DNA of 64,000 nt from Bifidobacterium miconisargentati (GCF_019331675.1 NZ_JAHBBJ010000009.1:58907-122906); one strand, 5' to 3'. Positions 15,080 through 23,061 are shown, numbered from the stretch's first letter. The notes: a model not told the origin generated them from the sequence alone. A program made the numbers and translations.

Positions 15080-16279
15080 ATGAACCTCATGGAACAGCTC
15101 GCCGCCGAGAAGAAGGCGGCACATGCCCTCGTCGACAAGGGCATGGAAAACCTCGCCGAAGACGAGGTGACGCAGCTCAAGCAGCATTACACCGAAGCCA
15201 AGCGTCTGCAGGAACGCATCGACCTGTTCAAGGGCGTCAACGACCTGAACGCGGACGAGGCCAAGCCCGCCGCCAAGTCGGCCCCGGCACGCTCCCTGGG
15301 CGACCTGTACGCGCAGGAGCTGAAGAAGGCCGGCCTGAGCGTCTCGGAGACGAAGGGCTTCACCACCCCGGACTTCAAGGAGGCGACCGACACGCACGTG
15401 GCCGGCACCGGTTCGGCGGGCACCGGCTACGAGCCGGTCGTCACGCAGATCGACATGAACGGCGTGTGGCCGTACGAGCGTCAGCTCGTCGTGGCCGACC
15501 TGTTCGGCTCCGTGACCCTGTCCGGCAACGCGAACACCGTGGAGTACCCGGTGTACGGCGCATTGGAGGGCGGCGCGGGCACCGTGGGCGAGGGCGGCGC
15601 CAAGCCACAGACCCACCTGCCGGCCCCGAAGTGGGAGTCCGACAGCCTCAAGGAGGTCGCCGCCTGGTGGAAGGTCACCGACAACATGGCCGAGGACCTG
15701 TCCTACATCGTGAGCGAGATCAACAACCACGCACGCTACAACCTCCAGCTGCTGGAGGAGACCCAGCTGCTGTCCGGCGACGGCACGAACGCGAACATCA
15801 AGGGCCTGCTCGCCCGCGACATCCAGACCATGCCGCAGGCCGCCGACTCCGATCCGGACCGCATCTTCAAGGCCCGCACCAAGATCGCGCTGGCCACCGG
15901 CTTCCGCGCGGACGCGCTCGTGATCAACCCGGCCGACTACGAGGCCATCCGCCTGTCCAAGGATTCGAACGGACAGTATTACGGCGGCGGCTACTTCAAC
16001 GGCCAGTACGGCAACGGCACCATCATGCAGGATCCGCCGCTGTGGGGCCTGACCACCGTGGTCACCGAGGCCGTTGCGGCCGGCACCGCCATCGTGGGCG
16101 CGTTCAAGCTCGGCGGCGCGGTCATCCGCAAGGGCGGCCTGCGCGCCGAGTCCACGAACTCGCACGAGTCGGACTTCACGAACGACCTGATCACGTTCCG
16201 CGTGCGCGAACGCATCGGCCTGCAGGTCAAGTACCCGCAGGCGTTCGTGAAGGTCGAGCTCGGCAAGGCCACGAAGTGA
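15080..16279 (+). CDS. Major capsid protein, HK97 fold
   Basis: 399 residues behind AGGAAAGGATG. The N-terminal 100 residues are a charged coiled-coil delta domain (LAAEKKAAHALVDKGMENL) acting as internal scaffold and probably removed by the adjacent protease. The remainder is the coat, with typical segments such as VEYPVYGALEGGAGTVGEG and RADALVINPADYEAIRL. It builds the icosahedral head. No separate scaffold gene is seen, as expected for this architecture. Confidence 0.92.
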   Translation: MNLMEQLAAEKKAAHALVDKGMENLAEDEVTQLKQHYTEAKRLQERIDLFKGVNDLNADEAKPAAKSAPARSLGDLYAQELKKAGLSVSETKGFTTPDFKEATDTHVAGTGSAGTGYEPVVTQIDMNGVWPYERQLVVADLFGSVTLSGNANTVEYPVYGALEGGAGTVGEGGAKPQTHLPAPKWESDSLKEVAAWWKVTDNMAEDLSYIVSEINNHARYNLQLLEETQLLSGDGTNANIKGLLARDIQTMPQAADSDPDRIFKARTKIALATGFRADALVINPADYEAIRLSKDSNGQYYGGGYFNGQYGNGTIMQDPPLWGLTTVVTEAVAAGTAIVGAFKLGGAVIRKGGLRAESTNSHESDFTNDLITFRVRERIGLQVKYPQAFVKVELGKATK

Positions 16280-16283
16280 GGCA

Positions 16284-16724
16284 ATGATGAGTGACGCCAC
16301 CAAGATCCTGCAGACCGGCGTGGGCGATGCGGGAGACGGCTCCCAGTATCCGACGCCGGTGACCATCGTGGACGCCGACGGCAACCCGGTCGATATCGGC
16401 GGAGGCCCGGCCGTCGAGGCCCCGACCGCGGACACGCTGGCCGGAGCCACCGCCACCGGACGCGCCGTGTTGAAGGCCGCGGACGCCGCGGCGGCGCGCA
16501 AGGCCATCGGGGCTGGCATCAGCTCGTTCTCCGGCTCGTACAACGACCTGACGAACAAGCCGACGATTCCGACCGTGCCCGCCGCGCCGACATGGGCGAC
16601 CATCTCCGGCAAGCCCGCGGCCGCAGCGGCCATCGCGGATGTCGCCACGGACGGCACGGTCACGCCCGCGGCGTTCAACGCGCTGCTCGCCGCCTGCCGC
16701 GCATTCGGCATCATCGCCAAGTAA
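16284..16724 (+). CDS. Head fibre / decoration-type protein
   Basis: 146 residues starting ATGATG at 16284/16287. It begins with a short beta region (PTPVTIVDADGNPVDIGGGP), then an Ala-rich helix, then SSFSGSYNDLTNKPTIP, a phrase typical of phage head-fibre and tail-fibre shafts, and ends in another Ala-rich helix. Directly after the capsid gene this suits a head fibre or decoration protein. The call rests on that motif and position. Confidence 0.6.
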   Translation: MMSDATKILQTGVGDAGDGSQYPTPVTIVDADGNPVDIGGGPAVEAPTADTLAGATATGRAVLKAADAAAARKAIGAGISSFSGSYNDLTNKPTIPTVPAAPTWATISGKPAAAAAIADVATDGTVTPAAFNALLAACRAFGIIAK

Positions 16725-16735
16725 GGGAGGCCATG

Positions 16736-17254
16736 ATGGCCGACGAGACCATCGAACCGATTCCCGACATCATCGCCGACCCGTCCGCGTTCGAAACGGA
16801 CGGGTCGTTCTGGTTGAAGGCGGCGCAGTCGGCGATACGAAGGGAATGCGGGTGGCACATCACGCCGAACCTCCCCTTGGAGGGCGCGGTCAACTCGCGC
16901 GGCGGCGCGGTCATCCGGCTGCCCGCCCGGCATGTGACCAGCATCGAGAGTCTGACCGACCGGACCGGCAACCCGCTGGCCTATGTCTACGATCCGGAAA
17001 CCGGTCTCGTGGAGGCGGTCAACGGCACGTTCCCCGTCGGCGTGGCCGCCGTACGGTATGCGATCCACGCGGGCTACGACGACTGTCCGGACGTGCAGGG
17101 CGTGCTCGTCAACGCGGCGAAACGCGCCAGCATGGCCGCGGCCGGCGTCATCGCCAGCCAGTCGGTCAACGGCAGTTCCGTGAGCTACAACGTCACCTTG
17201 ATGGCGGACGAGCTCGCCAAGCTCAAACCGTACAAGCTGGGGGTGCTGCCGTGA
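16736..17254 (+). CDS. Head-tail connector (adaptor) protein
   Basis: 172 residues from ATG 16736, with GGGAGG five bases upstream; ATG 16733 is too close to it. An N-terminal helical region (FWLKAAQSAIRRECGWHI) and the segment VTSIESLTDRTGNPLAY fit the gp6-like adaptor family that joins the portal to the neck. The following genes complete the standard connector set. No catalytic function expected. Confidence 0.7.
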   Translation: MADETIEPIPDIIADPSAFETDGSFWLKAAQSAIRRECGWHITPNLPLEGAVNSRGGAVIRLPARHVTSIESLTDRTGNPLAYVYDPETGLVEAVNGTFPVGVAAVRYAIHAGYDDCPDVQGVLVNAAKRASMAAAGVIASQSVNGSSVSYNVTLMADELAKLKPYKLGVLP

Positions 17255-17637
17255 GCCTGCTCGATGATCTCGGCGGAGGCTTCCGTCTGGGAGGTGCGAC
17301 CCTGTTCGAACGATTGCGGGCCGCACGCATCCCGGACGCCTACAACCCGATGCAGTCAGCCGAGGACTGGGAGCATCCCGACGTCCTCGAACTGCGCGGC
17401 GCGTTGGCGTCCTCGTCCAGCACGCGCACCCCGGACGTCCTGGACAACCAGACCACGAGCGTCGCGTACCTGACCGTCGACAACCCGATGGCCGACGTGC
17501 GCATAGGCGACCGAATCCGGGCGAAACCGGACGACGGACGCATGTGGGAGGTGTCCGGCTTCCCCAGCCGGGACGTGAACGCCTTCACCGGCTGGCGGCC
17601 CACGTTGGAAATCCAGCTCAACGAATGGAGGGGATGA
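17251..17637 (+). CDS. Head-tail stopper-like protein
   Basis: 128 residues with GTG start at 17251, overlapping the previous stop as GTGA. The sequence MADVRIGDRIRAKPDDGRMWEVSG is a small beta-barrel typical of stopper proteins that close the filled head. Position between adaptor and gp10-like genes supports this. Confidence 0.65.
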   Translation: MSLLDDLGGGFRLGGATLFERLRAARIPDAYNPMQSAEDWEHPDVLELRGALASSSSTRTPDVLDNQTTSVAYLTVDNPMADVRIGDRIRAKPDDGRMWEVSGFPSRDVNAFTGWRPTLEIQLNEWRG

Positions 17638-17638
17638 C

Positions 17639-17920
17639 ATGGCCACGGTCAGCGTGAAGTTCAACGACCGGTATTTCGACGAAATCCTGAACTCCGCCGG
17701 AGTGCGGGCCCTGACGCGAGGCGCGGCCGAAAAGGCCCTCAGCGTCGCCAGGGCCAACGCCCCGGTGGACACGGGCGCATACAGGAACGGCCTGACGGTC
17801 GAACAGGTGCAACGCGCGCACCGCGTCACCTACATGGTGGTCGGCCATGACCCGAAGACCATGCTCGTCGAATCCCGCACCGGCAACCTGGCACGCTCCA
17901 TAAAGGCGGCGAAGCTATGA
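17639..17920 (+). CDS. HK97 gp10-like neck protein
   Basis: 93 residues. AEKALSVARANAPVDTGAYR (30-49) followed by a short basic C-terminus is the signature of the gp10/minor tail completion family, which helps join head and tail. It is shorter than the usual 110-150 residues but keeps the core. The next gene overlaps by four bases. Confidence 0.75.
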   Translation: MATVSVKFNDRYFDEILNSAGVRALTRGAAEKALSVARANAPVDTGAYRNGLTVEQVQRAHRVTYMVVGHDPKTMLVESRTGNLARSIKAAKL

Positions 17921-18333
17921 GCGTCGTGCTTCCTCCGGACATGGAGGCGTGGCTGTGCGGGTATCTGCGGGCCCGGCTCCCCGACGTCGCCGGTCTGCAG
18001 GCGGGCAACAAACGACCGCAGGACTACCGGGGCTCGTATCCGCTGATCGTCGTGCGCGACGACGGCGGCTCCCAATCCGACCGGATCTCGTTCGATCGGA
18101 GCATCGGCGTGACCGTCACCGGATGGACCCGCTCCAACGACAGGCCATGCAAGGACCTCGCCCGCCGCGTGTACGGCCTGCTCACCGACGATTCCATACC
18201 GTTCGCGGCAGGCTCGCCCGTCGCCGCCGTGGTCGAGCAAGGGTGCAACGGCCCTTACCCGGTCACCGACGATCTGGACGTGGCCTGCTACTACCTGACC
18301 GTCGAATACTCGGCGGCAGGAGTCCTCAACTAA
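17917..18333 (+). CDS. Tail terminator-like protein
   Basis: 138 residues, coupled by ATGA. The alternating pattern (YPLIVVRDDGGSQSDRISF, then GVTVTGWTRSNDRPCKDLARRVYGLL) matches tail terminator/completion proteins that cap the tail tube at its head-proximal end. It is the last connector gene before a transcription terminator and the major tail gene. Confidence 0.65.
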   Translation: MSVVLPPDMEAWLCGYLRARLPDVAGLQAGNKRPQDYRGSYPLIVVRDDGGSQSDRISFDRSIGVTVTGWTRSNDRPCKDLARRVYGLLTDDSIPFAAGSPVAAVVEQGCNGPYPVTDDLDVACYYLTVEYSAAGVLN

Positions 18334-18350
18334 CCCATCGATTGTTTCCA

Positions 18351-18383
18351 CCCCGGGCCGAGCATGCGCGCCCGGGGCTTTTG
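18351..18383 (+). terminator. Intrinsic terminator inside the structural operon
   Basis: CCCCGGGC (18351-18358) pairs with GCCCGGGG (18370-18377), followed by CTTTTGT. It separates head/connector genes from the major tail gene. It may reduce read-through so that a separate tail promoter sets expression, or be a processing point. No clear promoter was identified in the 25 bases that follow. Confidence 0.65.
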
Positions 18384-18401
18384 TCTGAAAGGAGCACTGC
18401 C

Positions 18402-19271
18402 ATGACGGCAGACGCGCAGGGCAACGACCTCGAAAAGGTCAAGTACGTAGTCACTTCGAAAATCAAGCTCGCCCCCTACGACCCGTCCAAGGCGCTCGTC
18501 GCGGCCATGATCGCCGCCGGCGTCAAGGACCCGTTCACCACCCTCGCGGACATCTTCGCGGACGGTTCGTTCGTGGGCCTCATCACGTCCGACGGAGCGC
18601 CGCAAGACGCGCGAGACAGCGACGACGCGATTGAGTTCCACCAGCCCGGCTACTCGCTCAACGCAGACCCGTCCCTCACGCTCGCGTTCACCGTCGCCGA
18701 GGACAACGATCTCACCCGCGAACTGACCATCGGCAAACCAGACGCCAACGGCGTGTACCACGTCAAGGACACCATCCAGGACACGAAGTGGTTCGCCTAC
18801 CAGGAGACCGTATACAAGTCCAACATCGTCCGCCGCCGCTTGGGCGTCATCCAGATCACCGGCAACGAACCGGCCCAGGATACGCGCGGCGAGGTCTCCG
18901 GTCTCGCGCTGACCGCCCAGTGGCAGATCGACTCCACCGTGGACGCCGGCAACAGCCGTTACCTGCAGTCCTACTACGATCCGGCCAACGAGCCCGTCGC
19001 CGTGGAGGCCATCAGCCTCACTCCGGCCACGGCCGATGTGAAGGTGGACGCCGATGTGGAATTCACCGTCGCATTCACCCCGACCGACGCCGCCGACCAG
19101 ACCTACACGGTCGAATCCTCGGACACCGACAAGGCGACCGTCACAAAGGACGGCCTGAAGGTCACGGTGCACGGCGTGACCGAGACCACCGCCCCGGTGA
19201 CCGTCACCGTAACCAGCACGGACGGCGCGAAGACCGCGGCCGCTCAGGTGAACGTACTCCCAAAAGCGTGA
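18402..19271 (+). CDS. Major tail protein with C-terminal Ig-like (Big2) domain, zero-frame product
   Basis: 289 residues, start ATG 18402 after GAAAGGAG. Residues 1-200 are the tail tube protein (EKVKYVVTSKIKLAPYDPSK, later WFAYQETVYKSNIVRRRLGV). Residues about 203-288 form a bacterial Ig-like domain (VEAISLTPATADVKVDADV). The last sense codons CTC CCA AAA GCG precede TGA 19269-19271 and contain the slippery heptamer C CCA AAA, so a fraction of ribosomes should shift -1 and extend the protein (see 19259). Tail tubes with decorating Ig domains are known in many siphoviruses. Confidence 0.85.
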   Translation: MTADAQGNDLEKVKYVVTSKIKLAPYDPSKALVAAMIAAGVKDPFTTLADIFADGSFVGLITSDGAPQDARDSDDAIEFHQPGYSLNADPSLTLAFTVAEDNDLTRELTIGKPDANGVYHVKDTIQDTKWFAYQETVYKSNIVRRRLGVIQITGNEPAQDTRGEVSGLALTAQWQIDSTVDAGNSRYLQSYYDPANEPVAVEAISLTPATADVKVDADVEFTVAFTPTDAADQTYTVESSDTDKATVTKDGLKVTVHGVTETTAPVTVTVTSTDGAKTAAAQVNVLPKA

Positions 19272-19302
19272 CGTCGGTGACGGTAACCGCCGCTGACGGC
19301 GG
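19259..19302 (+). promoter_or_regulatory. -1 ribosomal frameshift site 1 (C CCA AAA)
   Basis: The heptamer CCCAAAA (19259-19265) is in the right phase, X XXY YYZ, in the last codons of the major tail gene, two codons before its stop. Downstream are a small hairpin CGTC-GGT-GACG (19272-19282) six bases after the heptamer and a 6-bp stem CCGCCG/CGGCGG (19287-19302) with a 4-base loop, both possible stimulators. A -1 shift enters the frame that is open to 20092. Confidence 0.75.
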
Positions 19303-20092
19303 ATCCGCCCCGACCGAGGTCATGGTCGGCCACACCATCACGTTGAAAGCCACCGCCCTGTACGAGGACGGGACGCAGGCTCCGGCCCTGGCTGTGAAAT
19401 GGAAGTCCAGCGTCCCCGCCAACGCCACCGTCACCGACGGCGTGGTCTCCGGCGCTGCCACCGGCACGACGGACATCACCGCCACCGTGAACGGCGTCAC
19501 CAGCGACCCGTTGACCATCACGGTGATTCCGGTACCGGTCGAATCGGTCGCGTTCACCAGCACCGTGAACTCAGGCGTCCTGGGCACGGACGTGACCCTG
19601 ACCGCCGAAATCACGCCGGAGGACGCGACGGACAAGACCCTCACATGGGAGTCCTCGAAGCCGGACGTGGCCGCGTTCACCAAGACCGGCGCCCCCGCGG
19701 GCGGCAAGATCCTCTCGCTGCTCAAAGCCGGCGCCACCACAATCACCGTAACGGCCGGCGGCAAGACCGCCACCATGGAATTCACCGTGGAGAATCCCCC
19801 GCTCGACGCCCTGACCGTGACCGCCGAGGCGCGTGCGGGCGGCCAGACCCTGACCGTCGCGGAAGCCCTGGGCACGGACCTCCAGCGCCGCTACAAGATC
19901 ACCGCCGAGGCGGACAAGCCCACGGTCACGTACGACCAGGTGCTCGCCACCGCGGACGGCTGGCTCGCCTACCCGGCCAACGGGCAGGTGTCCGGCGCGG
20001 AAGGTGATGTGGCGACCGTCGTGGACGTGAAGAACAAGGGAGCCAACGCCCGCGCGGTCGGAACGGTCACGCTCCCGGCCCCTTTAGCGTGA
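19265..20092 (+). CDS. Frameshift extension 1 of the major tail protein: Ig-like domains
   Basis: Open from the slippery site to TGA 20090-20092, with no plausible start codon and ribosome site of its own; it should be made as a 563-residue fusion with the tail protein. It encodes two more Big2-type Ig domains (VMVGHTITLKATALYEDG... and VESVAFTSTVNSGVLGTDVT...) and a third beta-domain (LDALTVTAEARAGGQTLTVA...). Ig domains on phage surfaces are thought to give weak binding to host or gut glycans. The frame ends in a second slippery heptamer. Confidence 0.75.
   Translation, partial: SVTSVTVTAADGGSAPTEVMVGHTITLKATALYEDGTQAPALAVKWKSSVPANATVTDGVVSGAATGTTDITATVNGVTSDPLTITVIPVPVESVAFTSTVNSGVLGTDVTLTAEITPEDATDKTLTWESSKPDVAAFTKTGAPAGGKILSLLKAGATTITVTAGGKTATMEFTVENPPLDALTVTAEARAGGQTLTVAEALGTDLQRRYKITAEADKPTVTYDQVLATADGWLAYPANGQVSGAEGDVATVVDVKNKGANARAVGTVTLPAPLA
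20080..20092 (+). promoter_or_regulatory. -1 ribosomal frameshift site 2 (C CCT TTA)
   Basis: CCCTTTA (20080-20086) lies in phase X XXY YYZ with respect to frame extension 1 and is followed by GCG TGA, the same GCGTGA context as at site 1. A -1 slip moves ribosomes into the frame that stays open to 21456. No clear downstream hairpin was found. An independent GTG start at 20089 is possible but has no good ribosome site. Confidence 0.65.
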
Positions 20093-21456
20093 GCCCGGAA
20101 AGCATTACCGTGAGCCCCGAATCCGTGACCGTGCGGGTCGGCGAGACCGTGAACCTGTCCTATAGGGTGCTGCCCGAAGGCGCATCCCAGGACGTGACGT
20201 TCACGGTCACCGACCCGTCCATCGTTTCGGTGACCTCCGTTCCGGGGGGGGGCAAGCTGACCGGGCTTAAGACCGGAGTCACCACCGTCACCATGCAAGC
20301 CGGGGACGTGACGACCGCGCTTACAGTAAGCGTGTTCGAGCCCGTCCCGGCAAGCCTGCCCGCGGACCTGCCCGAAGGCGTGAGTCTGGACGCGACGCAC
20401 GTGAAATACGCCACGCAGGCCGTCAAAATCACCGCACCGGCGGGCAAGGATGGACTGACCGCGGACCTGTTTCCTTCGTACAAGCCCCGACAGGCCGAGA
20501 CCATCGGCATATGGGTGTACGTGGAACCCACAGCCCTTTCCCCCAACCCGCAGAACGGCTACGCGAACGTGGGCATGGGCCGCATCGGCCAAGCCGGCTC
20601 GCTGGCGAAGCTCATGGGCTGCGACCAGATGAACGGCCTGCACGCGGGATGGAACCTGTGCCTGTTCACCAGCATGGCATGGCAGTCGGGCGCCACAGTC
20701 CAATTCATCTGCGAACGGGGCGGAAGCATCTGGGTGGACTCACTGATCGTCAATCCCCCCACGCAGAAAGGCGTCATCGTGTTCACCCACGACGTCAGTC
20801 CATCGCGTTCGGCCGTGAACCTCACCGGCCTGTACGCGGAATACGGGCTCCCGTTCGACTGGGATTCGTCCGCCACACACTCCGGCGTGACGGACAAATC
20901 CATCCAGGCCATGCGGGACGCGGGCCTCACCGACTGGGGTGTGTATAGCGGCATGGAAGGCGGAGGCCGCCCGGACGAGGACTACCTGTCCGGCGACTGG
21001 ACGCAAACCGTCCAGGCCATGACCCAGGCCAGCCGCATAGACGGGCTGCCGCGAGCCAGCTACGTCGCCAGCACGAACAACCGGCTCGGCCCCGCGTACA
21101 CCAGCGCCCTCACGCAGGCCGGCTGGCCCCTCATCCGGGGCACGTACGGCGGCGGCGCGGCTACGAGCATCGACCCCGCCCGACGCGAGGTCATGACCGT
21201 GCCCTACGACAAGGCACTCGCGGGCCTCGAAACATGGGCCCGAGCCGGGTACATCACCGTCGTGACCGCGCACGACGTACCCCCGGACGACCAGGTCACC
21301 GGCGACACGGACACCAAACAATCCGAATACAAGCCCCTCCTCGCCCTGGCGAGACGGCTCATCGACGCCGGCGACCTCGAATGTCTCACCATGCGACAAC
21401 TCGCCGAACGATACACGCCCAACGCGCTGAACGCATGGGACGGGCAAACCCACTAG
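20086..21456 (+). CDS. Frameshift extension 2: Ig-like domain plus NodB-like polysaccharide deacetylase fold
   Basis: 456 codons, ending TAG 21454-21456. If reached by two successive -1 shifts, the product is a 1,018-residue tail protein. Residues 1-85 form a Big2 domain (VTVRVGETVNLSYRVLPEG). A beta-rich carbohydrate-binding-like stretch follows, then from about residue 225 a NodB-like barrel: GVIVFTHDVSPSRSAVNLTG, later YITVVTAHDVPPDD, and CLTMRQLAERY at the end. Canonical metal ligands are only partly visible, so it may bind or modify surface glycan rather than be a standard deacetylase. A G9 run (20244-20252) lies in the Ig domain. Confidence 0.65.
   Translation, partial: SVSPESITVSPESVTVRVGETVNLSYRVLPEGASQDVTFTVTDPSIVSVTSVPGGGKLTGLKTGVTTVTMQAGDVTTALTVSVFEPVPASLPADLPEGVSLDATHVKYATQAVKITAPAGKDGLTADLFPSYKPRQAETIGIWVYVEPTALSPNPQNGYANVGMGRIGQAGSLAKLMGCDQMNGLHAGWNLCLFTSMAWQSGATVQFICERGGSIWVDSLIVNPPTQKGVIVFTHDVSPSRSAVNLTGLYAEYGLPFDWDSSATHSGVTDKSIQAMRDAGLTDWGVYSGMEGGGRPDEDYLSGDWTQTVQAMTQASRIDGLPRASYVASTNNRLGPAYTSALTQAGWPLIRGTYGGGAATSIDPARREVMTVPYDKALAGLETWARAGYITVVTAHDVPPDDQVTGDTDTKQSEYKPLLALARRLIDAGDLECLTMRQLAERYTPNALNAWDGQTH
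20244..20252 (+). repeat. G9 homopolymer inside extension 2
   Basis: Nine consecutive G encode Gly-Gly-Gly in a PGGGK turn. Gain or loss of one G would truncate the deacetylase-like part. Long G runs are known ON/OFF slippage switches in bifidobacterial surface genes; at present this one is in the open state. Confidence 0.8.
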
Positions 21457-21495
21457 CCCCATGACGGGGCTCCCACCACCACAAGGAGGCCCATC

Positions 21496-22002
21496 ATGGG
21501 CACCATCACCGTGGCCGGACTCGACACCGGCCAGACCAACCTCAACCTGACCGCGGGAGACGCCACGGCGACGGTGCCCGTCACCGTCCTCGAACCACCT
21601 AACCTCATGCCCGCGATCACCACGATCTGGCGCGAGGACAACGGCATCAACTACGCCATCACCGACGACGGGACATCGTTCACCGCCAAGGGCGGCATCG
21701 GTGAGAAACGCGACTACAGCCTGGTCCCGCTCGGCACCATCATCCTGACCGCCGGCACGTACACGCTCGCCAAGACCCGGTTCGACGGGGCCGGGTTCAC
21801 GACGGCGTCCCTCGTGCAGCTCGCCAACGTGACGAACGCGAACAGCAACCGCACGTCGTTCAACGTCCCCAAGGACGGCGAGTACACGATCCAGTTCGTC
21901 ACCCGCGACCCGACCGTGGACGGCACCGTCACCCCCATGCTCACCATCAGCACCACCACGCCCGCGGCCGACGAAACCAGCGAGGAGGACCCGTTCGCAT
22001 GA
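21496..22002 (+). CDS. Tail-associated beta-sandwich protein A
   Basis: 168 residues, start ATG 21496 behind AAGGAGG. The first 40 residues (GLDTGQTNLNLTAGDATATV) look like the last strands of an Ig-like domain. The rest (GTIILTAGTYTLAKTRFDGAG, then DGTVTPMLTIS) is a beta-sandwich also present in the next gene and at the end of the 29471 gene. It probably decorates the tail or binds a receptor. It resembles no enzyme. A short GCCCC/GGGGC hairpin lies between it and the frame before. Confidence 0.55.
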   Translation: MGTITVAGLDTGQTNLNLTAGDATATVPVTVLEPPNLMPAITTIWREDNGINYAITDDGTSFTAKGGIGEKRDYSLVPLGTIILTAGTYTLAKTRFDGAGFTTASLVQLANVTNANSNRTSFNVPKDGEYTIQFVTRDPTVDGTVTPMLTISTTTPAADETSEEDPFA

Positions 22003-22517
22003 CACAAGCACCAACCGAGAGAGAGAGAGAGAGAGAGAACGGATTCCGCATCACCGGCGTCACGCCCGGGACCACGGAACTCGTCCTGACCGCCGGTGAC
22101 ATCACCCGGCATATTCCCGTGACCGTGCTCGAACCCCTGAATCTGTTCCCGACCATTCCACCGTTCACCCGCAACGGGGTCACGGTCACGAACAACGAAA
22201 ACGGGACCATCGTCATCGACGGCACCGCGACCGCGGGCTCCAGCTGGTACGGGGACATTGAACTGGAGGCCGGACGATACAAGGCGGAGGGATGCTTCAT
22301 CTCATGGAGCCTGTTCATCAGGTTCCGCAACCCCGCCGGCACATACATCCTGTCAGGCAACGGCACGTTCACACTCACCGAGAAGACGACCATCACCGTC
22401 CATCTGCTCATCAACCAGGGCCAGCCCGAGAACCCACCCGTCACGCTCACACCCAAACTCACCCGCATCGGCGACGCCGCCGCAGACGAGACCATAGACG
22501 GCCCCGACATCATCTAG
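21999..22517 (+). CDS. Tail-associated beta-sandwich protein B, with (GA)11 tract
   Basis: 172 residues, coupled by ATGA to its paralogue. After MTQAPT comes an Glu-Arg repeat encoded by a (GA)11 tract, then the same half-Ig segment (GTTELVLTAGDITRHIPVTV) and a beta-sandwich (IELEAGRYKAEGCFISWSLF). Change in GA copy number would shift the frame at codon 7 or later, so expression may vary between individuals of the phage population. Receptor binding is inferred. Confidence 0.55.
   Translation: MTQAPTERERERENGFRITGVTPGTTELVLTAGDITRHIPVTVLEPLNLFPTIPPFTRNGVTVTNNENGTIVIDGTATAGSSWYGDIELEAGRYKAEGCFISWSLFIRFRNPAGTYILSGNGTFTLTEKTTITVHLLINQGQPENPPVTLTPKLTRIGDAAADETIDGPDII
22017..22038 (+). repeat. (GA)11 microsatellite near the 5' end of a tail gene
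   Basis: Eleven GA units lie in frame, encoding Glu-Arg repeats, 18 bases after the start codon. Dinucleotide tracts of this length are rare in high-GC bacterial DNA and prone to slippage. Confidence 0.9.
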
Positions 22518-22565
22518 CTTCCCCGCGGGTTTCCTGCCTTTCTTCCCCGCGGGGCTTCAAAACGT

Positions 22566-22605
22566 CCCCATGCGGTCTCCTATCCGCCGCATGGGGATTC
22601 CCTTT
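22566..22605 (+). terminator. Intrinsic terminator after the tail decoration genes
   Basis: CCCCATGCGG (22566-22575) and CCGCATGGGG (22587-22596) form a perfect 10-bp stem followed by ATTCCCTTTA. Two short CCCCGCGG palindromes lie just upstream (22521 and 22545). It separates the decoration genes from the assembly chaperone. Confidence 0.7.
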
Positions 22606-22641
22606 ATCCACGGATAGGACATTCAAGGATAGGAGCCGAAT

Positions 22642-23061
22642 ATGGCTGAAAACACGCAGATTCCCACCATTGACGAGTTCGATGCGTGGACGGACGAGGC
22701 CGAGGAGCAGGCCATCGCCGAGACCGCGACGCAGACCCGCGTCAGGCACATCATCAAGAACGGCGAATACTGGGCGTTGGCGCCAGGCGGCACAATCTAC
22801 AAGCTGCCCCTGTTCCTGAGCATCAAGGATTTCGAGGCATTGTCCGGCGCGGCGGATGATTCGCAAAGCATCGAGCAGGTCAAGCGCATCCTGACCGTAT
22901 TCGCCGGTGAGGATCAGGCCAAGCGTCTCGAAAGCGAGCCTATGCAGGTCGCATTCAACCTGCTGCAGGATTATGGCGCGACGCTCTCCCGCACCCAGGG
23001 CGTGGATGGCCTGGGAAAATCGCCAGTTTCTGCGCGGCACTCCGCACCGACGGCGGAGTAG
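22642..23061 (+). CDS. Tail assembly chaperone, short form (gpG-like)
   Basis: 139 residues, start ATG 22642 behind GATAGGAG. It is acidic and helical, with AEEQAIAETATQTRVRHIIK and later QSIEQVKRILTVF. Its position between the tail tube genes and the tape measure, together with an internal -1 slippery site, identifies it as the lambda gpG equivalent. It coats the tape measure protein during tail assembly. Confidence 0.85.
   Translation: MAENTQIPTIDEFDAWTDEAEEQAIAETATQTRVRHIIKNGEYWALAPGGTIYKLPLFLSIKDFEALSGAADDSQSIEQVKRILTVFAGEDQAKRLESEPMQVAFNLLQDYGATLSRTQGVDGLGKSPVSARHSAPTAE
23013..23019 (+). promoter_or_regulatory. -1 ribosomal frameshift site 3 (G GGA AAA), tail chaperone
   Basis: GGGAAAA is in phase X XXY YYZ 14 codons before the chaperone stop. 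Slipping gives GGG AAA ATC and enters the downstream open frame, as in lambda gpG-gpGT. Confidence 0.85.

Noticed and set aside
21440..21496. A third frameshift linking extension 2 to the 21496 gene
   Set aside because: No slippery heptamer before TAG 21454, and the next gene has its own AAGGAGG ribosome site.
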